A stretch of 24,671 nt of DNA from DASPXK01 sp035637315 (lineage in GTDB: Bacteria > Chloroflexota > UBA6077 > JACCZL01): NCBI GenBank assembly GCA_035637315.1, contig DASPXK010000271.1:1-24671 (forward strand). The letters run 5' to 3'. Positions 14,539 to 21,206 of the stretch are shown piece by piece. Numbering within the stretch: the first letter of the stretch is position 1; every line of letters begins with the position of its first letter. A model generated the notes under the pieces. It had not been told where the DNA came from. It did not search any database and saw only the letters and a list, made by a program, of their open reading frames with translations. Position numbers and translations under genes: made by a program.

Positions 14539-15624
14539 TCAGGCGAGCGCCGACGCAGGCGAGGGACGGAATTGCGGCGCCACCTCTTCGGCGAAGAGCT
14601 GCATCGAGCGCCGGGCTTTCTCGGGCGGGATGCCGCCGAAGTTCATCCAGCACAGCAGCTCGCCCACGCCGCTCTCTTCTAGCTCCCCGACCTTGCGCCG
14701 CACCGTGGCTGGCGATCCGATGATCAGGCTGTCCTCGACGAGCTGCTCCCAGCGCAGCTCCGCCACCCTGGCGGCCGCGCCGGCGGCCTGGTTGTAGACC
14801 GCGTCGCTCAGCCCCCGCAGCCCATCCGGCCGGATCGAGCGCACATAGGCGTCCAGGAACCAGCGTTCAGGGCCTTCCGCCTCCTCGCGCGCAAGGCGGT
14901 CGGTGGGAGCCACGTAGACGTGCTTAGTAACCACCCACCGCGCGAGCAGCTCCGCGACAGCCGCCGCCGAGTGCCCGGCCGCACGCAGTGCGTCGACGTA
15001 GACCTCGCGCGACCTGAGCAGCGCGTCGAGCGGGTTGAACAGGCCGGAGCTCAGCATCGCGTGCCCACTCGTGCCGACCCACCGCAGGCTCTCCTGGCTC
15101 GTCACGGCGAACGCGATGGGCGGATGCGGGCGGCTAACGGGCTTCGGGTGGACCGGAATCCCATCGAACTGCCAGTAGCGACCGTGGAACGTCACCCGCT
15201 CCTGGGTCCAGGCTTGCCGCAGCACCGCGAGCCCCTCCTCCAGGCGGCCGCGGCTCTCGTCCTGAGAGACCACATGGCCCAGGAACTCGAGGGGTCGATT
15301 CCCCCTCCCCAACCCCACGGTCAGGCGGCCCCGACTGAGGATGTCAAGCGTGGCCGTCTCCTCAGCCAGCCGCAGCGGATGGTGGAACGGTAGGACGTAG
15401 ACGGCCGTCCCCAGCTTGACGCGCTCCGTGCGGGCGGCGACGGTGGCGAGCAGGACGCTCGGCGCGGACGAGAGTCCGTAGTCGGCGTAATGGTGCTCCG
15501 TGAGCCAGACCGAGTCGAAGCCGAGCTGCTCCGAGAGGACCATCTGCTCGACTTCTTCGGCAATGATCCCGTCCGCCGGCCGACCCGGCGGGGCCTGGAG
15601 GAAGAAGTACGTCCCGAACCGCAC
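14539..15624 (-). CDS. Luciferase-like (LLM class) flavin-dependent monooxygenase
   Basis: A TIM-barrel oxidoreductase of 361 aa that uses reduced flavin (FMNH2 or F420) to oxygenate or oxidise organic substrates. Family signatures are FGTYFFLQ, EEVEQMVLSEQLGFDSVWLT with EHHYADYG following, LGTAVYVLPFHHPLRLAEE, LDILSRGRLTVGLGRG and a C-terminal IIGSPATVRRKVGELEESGV. These match bacterial luciferase alpha-subunit relatives. Cofactor and substrate are not readable. GTG 15624 is preferred because it begins next to the conserved RFGTYFF strand; TTG 15645 at the edge of the upstream repeat would add seven residues. The gene is convergent with the broken CocE gene, suggesting a local group of catabolic enzymes. 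Confidence 0.9.
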   Translation of the reverse strand: MRFGTYFFLQAPPGRPADGIIAEEVEQMVLSEQLGFDSVWLTEHHYADYGLSSAPSVLLATVAARTERVKLGTAVYVLPFHHPLRLAEETATLDILSRGRLTVGLGRGNRPLEFLGHVVSQDESRGRLEEGLAVLRQAWTQERVTFHGRYWQFDGIPVHPKPVSRPHPPIAFAVTSQESLRWVGTSGHAMLSSGLFNPLDALLRSREVYVDALRAAGHSAAAVAELLARWVVTKHVYVAPTDRLAREEAEGPERWFLDAYVRSIRPDGLRGLSDAVYNQAAGAAARVAELRWEQLVEDSLIIGSPATVRRKVGELEESGVGELLCWMNFGGIPPEKARRSMQLFAEEVAPQFRPSPASALA

Positions 15625-15648
15625 GGTGCCCGCCCTGCCTTCCAAACA

Positions 15649-15688
15649 GGCCCTCTCCCATACTTGGAAGAGGGCTGGGGTGAGGGCC
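15649..15688. repeat. Partial GC-rich palindromic repeat (core and right arm)
   Basis: It contains CCCTCTCCCATACTTGGAAGAGGG followed by CTGGGGTGAGGGCC. It is a diverged half copy of the element at 15737-15792, in which its right arm reappears inverted. Confidence 0.7.
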
Positions 15689-15736
15689 AGCCCAACGCTC
15701 GGAGCTTAGGGGCTCCTCGGCGTCGTGTCAAGCAGA

Positions 15737-15792
15737 GCCCTCACCCCAGCCCCCTCTCCCAAGCTTGGGAGAGGGGGTCAGGGGGTGAGGGC
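15737..15792. repeat. Complete GC-rich palindromic repeat (56 bp)
   Basis: The core 15750-15777 is a perfect 28-bp palindrome centred on AAGCTT. It is flanked by GCCCTCACCCC on the left and a matching G-rich arm ending GGTGAGGGC. Its left arm matches the inverted right arm of 15649-15688 at 16 of 17 positions, so the two form an inverted pair around a 48-bp spacer. Confidence 0.88.
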
Positions 15793-15836
15793 CCGTTCCA
15801 ACTACAATACGCCCCGCAAGCAGTGGAGCGCCAGCC

Positions 15837-16736
15837 ATGCCACGGCGAGTGACGTTTTTCAGCGACGGTATCGAGCTGGTCGGGCACGTGTACGAGCCGA
15901 CGCGCCTCGAGGCGGGCGAGCGGCGGAGCGGCGTGGTGGTCTGCCATGGCTTCGGCGCTCACCAAGAGCGGGTATTACCCGAGGTTGCCCGCCATCTCGC
16001 CGAGCGGGGCTACGTGGCGATGACGCTGGATTACCGCGGCTTCGGCGAGAGCCAGGGGCCGCGCTGGCGGATGATCCCACAGGAGCAGGTGTCGGACATT
16101 CGCAATGCGATCACGTTCCTGCAGGGGCAGCCGACGGTGGACCCGGCCCGCATCGGGCTGTGGGGGACCAGCTTCGGTGGCGCGAACGTGGCCTATGTGG
16201 CGGGCGTGGACCGGCGGGTGAACTGCACGGTGAGCCTGGTCGGCGTCGGCTGCGGCGAGCGTTGGCTGCGCAGCCTGCGCCGGGCCTGGGAGTGGCGGGC
16301 GTTCCGAGAGGAGCTGGACGAGGACTGGCGGCGCCAGGTGGCCACGGGCGCGTCGCGCATGGTGGACCGGACGTACATCATGCTGCCCGATCCGCCGAGC
16401 CAGACGGCCATAGAGGCAACGCTGGAGCAGTTCCCCGACATGTGCCGCCAACTCCCGCTGGAGACGGCGCGGGCCGTGCTCGACTTCCACCCGGAGGAGG
16501 TAGTCGCGCGCATCGCCCCGCGCCCGATCCTGTTCATCGTCGCGGGCGAGGACGCTCTGGTCCTGAACGAGCTGACCTGGGAGCTGTTCGAGCGGGCAGG
16601 CGAGCCGAAGAAGTGGGTCGTAATTCCAGACATCCCCCACTACGACATGGACCTGCCCGAGAACCTGGACAAGGCGCTGGCGCATACCTGCGCCTGGTAC
16701 GGCCTGCATCTCCCCGCCCGGGCCTCGAGCGCCTGA
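15837..16736 (+). CDS. Alpha/beta hydrolase (dienelactone hydrolase/acetylxylan esterase-like)
   Basis: A 299-aa hydrolase with the nucleophile Ser112 in LWGTSFGGANVAYVAG, an acid in IVAGEDALVLNE and a histidine in IPDIPHYDMDL. The start VTFFSDGIELVGHVYEPT and the VVVCHGFGAHQERVLPEV oxyanion region are typical of the YcjY/BAAT-like group. The substrate is unknown. A TACAAT hexamer at 15803-15808, just after the palindromic repeat, is a possible -10, and GGAG lies about 9 nt before the ATG. No partner gene is tightly linked. Confidence 0.87.
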   Translation: MPRRVTFFSDGIELVGHVYEPTRLEAGERRSGVVVCHGFGAHQERVLPEVARHLAERGYVAMTLDYRGFGESQGPRWRMIPQEQVSDIRNAITFLQGQPTVDPARIGLWGTSFGGANVAYVAGVDRRVNCTVSLVGVGCGERWLRSLRRAWEWRAFREELDEDWRRQVATGASRMVDRTYIMLPDPPSQTAIEATLEQFPDMCRQLPLETARAVLDFHPEEVVARIAPRPILFIVAGEDALVLNELTWELFERAGEPKKWVVIPDIPHYDMDLPENLDKALAHTCAWYGLHLPARASSA

Positions 16737-16829
16737 GCCGCGCCCCGGCGGTGCTCGTTGGGCTCCAGCCGAGGTAAACTGGACTCGGCGGGACCGGGCT
16801 GGCGCCTTGAGATCGGAGGACATCCACCG

Positions 16830-17123
16830 ATGCCGACCTATCTTCTCCTGACCAACTGGACCGACCAGGGCATCCGCGCCGTCAAGCAATCCCCAGACCG
16901 TGTCAGGCGGGCGGAGGAGCTCTTCGAACAGCTCGGGGCCAAGCTCACGGCTTTCTACCTGACGATGGGGGCATACGATCAAGCGGCGATCGTCGAGGCG
17001 CCAGATGACGAGACGATGGCACGCGTCGCACTGACCCTCGGGAGTCAGGGCAACGTGCGCACCACGACGCTGAAGGCGTTCCCTCGCGACGAATTCGAAA
17101 AGCTCGTACGTTCACTTGGCTAA
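16830..17123 (+). CDS. GYD-domain protein
   Basis: A 97-aa ferredoxin-like-fold protein of the GYD family, named after a Gly-Tyr-Asp motif that here reads GAYDQAAIVEAPDD. The N-terminal strand MPTYLLLTNWTDQG and the closing TTTLKAFPRDEFEKL are also typical. The function of the family is unknown. ATG 16830 follows GGAGGA (16815-16820) at 9 nt. A TAAACT hexamer at 16775-16780 is a weak -10 candidate. The gene is next to the respiratory cluster but 118 nt away, so a shared transcript is not established. Confidence 0.87.
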   Translation: MPTYLLLTNWTDQGIRAVKQSPDRVRRAEELFEQLGAKLTAFYLTMGAYDQAAIVEAPDDETMARVALTLGSQGNVRTTTLKAFPRDEFEKLVRSLG

Positions 17124-17241
17124 AGCCGCCAGCGCCGCCCCGGCTCCCGCCACGCCGATGGGCCTTGTGAGCACCAGCGCCTGACCGGAGTTGCCCGCGG
17201 AGTCGCGGGCGGCGCTCGACCCACGACCACGACTCGATCGA

Positions 17242-18267
17242 ATGACTCAGCGGCTCCACTGGCAGGTCCTCGCGGAGCGAAGCGCCCGCAGCGGGGCCGT
17301 AAGCGGGCTGCTGTTCCTGGCGACGAGCGGCTGCTCGAAACCGCTCGACAGCTTCAATCCAGTCACGCCTCAGGGCCGCGCCATCTCGGCCCTGTTCATC
17401 CAGGTCATGGCCCTGTCCGCCCTGGTCCTGCTGGCGGTAACCGCGCTCATCTTCTACGTCCTGACTCGCTACCGCGCCGGCCGCGACGAGCGGGAGCCAT
17501 CCGAGGTCGAGGGCCGTCGCGGACTCGAGATCGCTTGGACGATTCTCCCAGCCGTGCTGCTGGGCGGTCTGTTCGTGCTAACGCTCCAGACGATGAACGC
17601 GGTCGACGCTGCCTCTCCCTCGGCTCTGCGCGTCAAAGTGGTCGGCCACCAGTGGTGGTGGGAATACCAGTACCCCGACCTGGGAATCCGGACCGCAAAC
17701 GAACTGCACCTCCCCACGGGCGCGCCGCTGAAACTTGAGATCGAGGCGGCGGACGTGATCCACAGTTTCTGGGTGCCGCAGTTCGGTTGGAAGAGGGACG
17801 CAATTCCCAGCCGGACGAATGTCATGTGGGTCCAGGTCGACCAGCCCGGTGCCTACGAGGGGGCGTGCACCGAGTACTGCGGCCTTCAGCACGCCTGGAT
17901 GCGGGTGTACGTGGTGGCCGAAGGGCGCGAACAATTCGAGGCCTGGGCCGAGCGCCAGCGCGAGGCGGCGGCGCCGGCCGAAGCGGGCCCGACCACGCGC
18001 GGCCTTCAGGTCTTCTTGCAGAACACGTGCGTGAACTGCCACACGGTGCGCGGGACCCCTGCCAGCGGACAGCTCGGACCCGATCTCACCCACGTCGGCG
18101 GCCGATCCACGCTCGGCGCCGGCGTCCTGCCGAACACAGCCCAGAACATGCAGCGCTGGATCCAGGACGCGCAGGCCATTAAGCCGGGCGCGCTGATGCC
18201 AGCTTACGCCGCTCTGGCCGACGAAGAGCTGCGGGCGCTGGTCGACTATCTGGAGAGCCTGAAGTAG
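17242..18267 (+). CDS. coxB: Cytochrome c oxidase subunit II fused to cytochrome c (caa3 type)
   Basis: This subunit accepts electrons and passes them via CuA to subunit I. In the 341-aa form, a hydrophobic leader ends in TSGC (Cys31, possible lipoprotein site). Two membrane helices follow (about 50-74 and 97-116), then the cupredoxin domain with VVGHQWWWEYQYP. The CuA ligands are His174, Cys209, Glu211, Cys213, His217 and Met220 (CTEYCGLQHAWM). Residues 250-341 are a cytochrome c domain: CVNCH (263-267) with axial Met319 in GALMPAYAAL. The covalent cytochrome c defines caa3-type oxidases. The start is uncertain: ATG 17242 or TTG 17191. Only 2 nt separate its stop from the CoxA-CoxC start, so this is the first gene of the respiratory operon. 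Confidence 0.93.
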   Translation: MTQRLHWQVLAERSARSGAVSGLLFLATSGCSKPLDSFNPVTPQGRAISALFIQVMALSALVLLAVTALIFYVLTRYRAGRDEREPSEVEGRRGLEIAWTILPAVLLGGLFVLTLQTMNAVDAASPSALRVKVVGHQWWWEYQYPDLGIRTANELHLPTGAPLKLEIEAADVIHSFWVPQFGWKRDAIPSRTNVMWVQVDQPGAYEGACTEYCGLQHAWMRVYVVAEGREQFEAWAERQREAAAPAEAGPTTRGLQVFLQNTCVNCHTVRGTPASGQLGPDLTHVGGRSTLGAGVLPNTAQNMQRWIQDAQAIKPGALMPAYAALADEELRALVDYLESLK

Positions 18268-18269
18268 CG

Positions 18270-20543
18270 ATGGCGGCGTTGGCCAGACCGTACACTGGGC
18301 CCACGAGCGCCGAACGCGTCGGCCTCACGCGCTGGGTCACGACGCTCGACCACAAAGAGATCGGCATCCTCTACCTGGTGACTACGGCCGTCTTTTTGGT
18401 CCTGGGCGGGATCGAGGCGCTCCTGATGCGGCTCCAGCTCGCCGTGCCGCGGGCTGAGGTGCTGGGACCGCAAGCCTACAACGCCCTTTTCACCATGCAC
18501 GGGACCACCATGGTCTTCCTGGTCGTCATGCCGATGCTGCTTGGATTCGCCAACTATCTGGTGCCGCTGATGATCGGCGCGCGCGACATGGCATTCCCGC
18601 GCTTGAACGCCCTCAGCTACTGGCTGCTTTTGTTTGGAGGCCTGGTCCTGTATTTCGGCTTCCTGGCCGGCGATGCGCCCGACACCGGCTGGTTCAGCTA
18701 CGCCCCACTGACCGAGCGTCCGTACTCGACGGGCAGCGGCGTCGACTACTGGGCGATCGGGCTCATCGTGACGAGCGTCGGCACGATCGCCACGGCGGTC
18801 AATCTCCTTACCACCGTCGTGCAGCTGCGCGCGCCGGGCATGACTATGCTCCGCCTGCCGATCTTCGTCTGGATGTCGCTGATCACCGCGTTGCTCATCC
18901 TCGGCGCGATCCCCGCCTTGACGGCCGCCCAGGTCATGTTGCTCTTCGATCGGCGTCTCGGCACCCACTTCTTCGACGTCGGCGCCGGCGGCGACCCGGT
19001 CCTCTGGCAGCACCTCTTCTGGTACTTCGGGCACCCCGAGGTCTACATCATGGTGCTGCCGGCGTTCGGGATGATCTCCGAGATCATCCCGGTCTTCTCG
19101 CGCAAGCCGCTCTTCGGCCGTCCGGTCGTCATAGCATCCGGGATGGCGATCGCCTTCCTGAGCTTCCTGGTGTGGGCACACCACATGTTCACGGTCGGGC
19201 TGGGGCAGATCTCCGACGCGTTTTTCGGCGCGACCAGCATGGTCATCGCCATCCCCACGGGGATCAAGGTCTTTAGCTGGCTGGCGACCATGTGGGGCGG
19301 CCGGCTGCGCCTCACGACGGCGATGCTGTTCGCCGTGGGATTCGTGGCGATGTTCACCATCGGCGGCCTCAGCGGCGTCCACTTCGCGATCGTACCGATC
19401 GATTGGCAGACCACGGACACCTACTACGTGGTGGCGCACATGCACTACGTGTTGTTCGGGGGGACGTTCTTCGCCATCCTGGCGGCCACCTACTACTGGT
19501 TCCCGAAGATAGCCGGCCGTCTTCTTGACGAGCGGCTGGGGAAATGGCACTTCTGGCTGACGTTCGTCGGATTCAACCTGACCTTCTTCCCCATGCACCT
19601 GCTGGGGCTGATGGGCATGCCGCGTCGGGTCTACACCTATCCAGACCTGCCAGGCTGGGGGCCCTTGAACCTCGTCGAGACGGTCGGCGCGTTCGTCATG
19701 GCCGCCTCGATGCTGGTCCTGCTGTGGAACCTGCGAGAGAGCCTGCGCCGGGGGCAGCCCGCCAGCGCCAATCCCTGGGACGCCTGGACCCTCGAGTGGG
19801 CGACCAGTTCCCCGCCTCCCGCTTACAACTTCGAGACGATCCCGCCAATCCGGAGCGCGCGGCCACTCACCCTCACCCGGCGAAGCGCACTTGTTCCCGA
19901 TCCCCCTCTCCCTCAGGGGGAGACGCCCTCACCCCCAACCCCCTGTCCCTCAGGGGGAGAGGGGGCGGAGCTAGCTTCGCGGGATGAGGCCAAACTAGCC
20001 AGCCCCGTGGTGGGCATGCTGTCGTTCATCTTCTCCGAGGCGACCTTCTTCGGTGCGCTCATCGTGGCGTACCTCGATCTGGCCACCGCCAGCCCGGGCG
20101 GGCCGCGCCCGAGCGATCTGGACGTGCCGCGCACCGCCGTCTTCAGCGTGGCGCTCTTCGCCAGCAGCGCCACAATCGGCGCCGCGGGCCGACGACTGGG
20201 GCGCGATGACCGACACGGCTTTCGACTGTGGCTGGGCGCGACTGTCGTGCTCGGCGCCGCCTTTCTTCTGGGCCAGGCCAGCGAGTACGCCCGCCTGTAC
20301 GCCGAGGGCATCACGATCGGCCGAAACCTGTTCACCTCGGCGTTCTTCACCCTGACCGGCTTCCACGGCGCCCACGTTTCGGTCGGCGTCCTGGCGCTCG
20401 CGGGGCTCCTGGGCCTCACGTTGAGCCAGCCTTCCTGGCTTCCCCGTCGCGCCGCGGTTGAGGCCGTCTCGCTGTACTGGCACTTCGTGGACGCGGTCTG
20501 GGTGGCGATCTTCTCGATCGTCTACCTGCGGAGCCTGCTGTGA
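18270..20543 (+). CDS. Cytochrome c oxidase subunits I and III fused (CoxA-CoxC)
   Basis: A 757-aa fusion that reduces oxygen to water and pumps protons. Subunit I (1-about 520) has His77 (TMHGTTM, heme a), Asp106 (D-channel entrance), His255, Glu257 and Tyr259 (FGHPEVYI), His304-His305 for CuB, Lys333 (K-channel), and His390/His392 (VVAHMHYVL) for hemes a3 and a. This is an A1-type heme-copper oxidase. Subunit III starts at MLSFIFSEATFFGALI (583) with about five helices and GFHGAHVSVG. The joining linker (about 525-580) is Pro/Gly/Ser-rich, and residues 545-566 are encoded by a palindromic repeat. There is no stop codon, so fusion is direct from sequence, although internal initiation at 20016 cannot be excluded. 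I/III fusions are known in Thermus caa3. The GTGA overlap couples it to the 57-aa subunit. Confidence 0.93.
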   Translation: MAALARPYTGPTSAERVGLTRWVTTLDHKEIGILYLVTTAVFLVLGGIEALLMRLQLAVPRAEVLGPQAYNALFTMHGTTMVFLVVMPMLLGFANYLVPLMIGARDMAFPRLNALSYWLLLFGGLVLYFGFLAGDAPDTGWFSYAPLTERPYSTGSGVDYWAIGLIVTSVGTIATAVNLLTTVVQLRAPGMTMLRLPIFVWMSLITALLILGAIPALTAAQVMLLFDRRLGTHFFDVGAGGDPVLWQHLFWYFGHPEVYIMVLPAFGMISEIIPVFSRKPLFGRPVVIASGMAIAFLSFLVWAHHMFTVGLGQISDAFFGATSMVIAIPTGIKVFSWLATMWGGRLRLTTAMLFAVGFVAMFTIGGLSGVHFAIVPIDWQTTDTYYVVAHMHYVLFGGTFFAILAATYYWFPKIAGRLLDERLGKWHFWLTFVGFNLTFFPMHLLGLMGMPRRVYTYPDLPGWGPLNLVETVGAFVMAASMLVLLWNLRESLRRGQPASANPWDAWTLEWATSSPPPAYNFETIPPIRSARPLTLTRRSALVPDPPLPQGETPSPPTPCPSGGEGAELASRDEAKLASPVVGMLSFIFSEATFFGALIVAYLDLATASPGGPRPSDLDVPRTAVFSVALFASSATIGAAGRRLGRDDRHGFRLWLGATVVLGAAFLLGQASEYARLYAEGITIGRNLFTSAFFTLTGFHGAHVSVGVLALAGLLGLTLSQPSWLPRRAAVEAVSLYWHFVDAVWVAIFSIVYLRSLL
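19902..19966. repeat. GC-rich palindromic repeat inside the CoxA-CoxC linker
   Basis: Two partly duplicated palindromes lie back to back. The first (19902-19923) has TCTCCC/GGGAGA arms around a TCAGG centre. The second (19939-19965) has CCCCCTGTCCC opposite GGGGGAGAGGGGG. The centre is CTCAG in place of AAGCTT, so it is a sister subfamily of the element at 15737. It is in frame with no stop codon. Confidence 0.8.
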
Positions 20544-20713
20544 GCGAGCCCCAGATCCAGCTTCCGGAAGCCTCCGTCTGGCCACTGGCCCTCGCCGCCG
20601 GCCTGACGCTTACGCTGTTCGGCGTGCTGACCAGCCCGGCCCTGAGCGCGGCCGGAACGCTGTTGGCGGCGGTGGCTCTAGGCGGCTGGATCCGAGAGCT
20701 GCGGCATGGATGA
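20540..20713 (+). CDS. Small cytochrome c oxidase subunit IV-like membrane protein (57 aa)
   Basis: A short gene that is easy to miss. GTG 20540 overlaps the CoxA-CoxC stop in GTGA, and its own TGA (20711-20713) lies inside the Rieske gene, an 8-nt overlap. The 57-aa product begins MSEPQIQLPEASVWPLALAA. It has two hydrophobic stretches (about 13-31 and 34-49) and ends GGWIRELRHG. Size, topology and position match the small accessory subunit IV of caa3 oxidases, which is thought to stabilise the complex. The LPEASVWPLALA opening followed by two helices is what I would expect of that group. The overlaps at both ends argue that it is translated. Confidence 0.75.
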   Translation: MSEPQIQLPEASVWPLALAAGLTLTLFGVLTSPALSAAGTLLAAVALGGWIRELRHG

Positions 20714-21206
20714 GCTGGCCACACGTCGGCGCTTCCTCAGTCGCTTGAGTATCGGGCTGAGCGTGCTGGCCGGCGCTGTCATGAGCGTCCCGATCGTCGC
20801 TTATTTGCTCAGCCCACTCATCCACCCAGTCCGTAACGTGTGGCGTGACGTCGGGTGGGTCGACGATTTCAAGGTCGGCGATACGGCCCAGGTCGCATTT
20901 CAGGAGCCGTCCCCGCTCCCCTGGGCCGGGCAGACGGCCAAGACGGCCATGTGGCTGCGACGGACCGGCGAGACGGGATTCACAGCCTTCGCCGTCACCT
21001 GCACGCATTTGGGCTGCCCCGTCAGCTGGCAGGCGCAAGCGCGGCTATTCCTCTGCCCGTGCCACGGAGGTGTCTACTACGCCGACGGTCGGGTCGCGGC
21101 CGGGCCGCCTCCCCGTCCGCTTCCGCAGTACGACGTCAGAATCCAGGGCGGCAGGGTGGAGATCATGACTCAGCCGCTGGCGGTTGTACGCAAGGAAGCA
21201 GGATGA
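20706..21206 (+). CDS. Rieske [2Fe-2S] protein of a cytochrome bc/b6f-type complex
   Basis: A 166-aa iron-sulfur subunit that takes electrons from quinol at the outer face. A twin-arginine-like RRRFLSRL and one membrane helix (about 15-38) anchor it. The cluster ligands are Cys99 and His101 (CTHLGC) and Cys117 and His120 (CPCHGG), with Cys104 and Cys119 placed to form the usual disulfide. The hinge and base domain are short. The start overlaps the small oxidase subunit by 8 nt, and the stop overlaps the cytochrome b start (ATGA). The gene order oxidase-Rieske-cytochrome b suggests the two complexes are made together. Confidence 0.92.
   Translation: MDELATRRRFLSRLSIGLSVLAGAVMSVPIVAYLLSPLIHPVRNVWRDVGWVDDFKVGDTAQVAFQEPSPLPWAGQTAKTAMWLRRTGETGFTAFAVTCTHLGCPVSWQAQARLFLCPCHGGVYYADGRVAAGPPPRPLPQYDVRIQGGRVEIMTQPLAVVRKEAG

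Noticed and set aside
18246..19598. A 450-aa open frame on the minus strand opposite CoxA
   Set aside because: It is rich in Arg, Gly, Glu, His and Asp with no motif. It is a high-GC mirror frame of CoxA, whose catalytic residues are all present on the other strand.
20016..20543. Separate CoxC gene starting at ATG 20016
   Set aside because: There is no stop between CoxA and this point and no clear ribosome-binding site before it. Fusion is the simplest reading, though internal initiation is not excluded.
20855..21202. An upstream extension of the cytochrome b frame starting at 20855
   Set aside because: It lies out of frame inside the Rieske gene, and its translation is not family-like. ATG 21203 in an ATGA overlap fits the cytochrome b N-terminus (LDDRLGISSTILPIVEHPVP).
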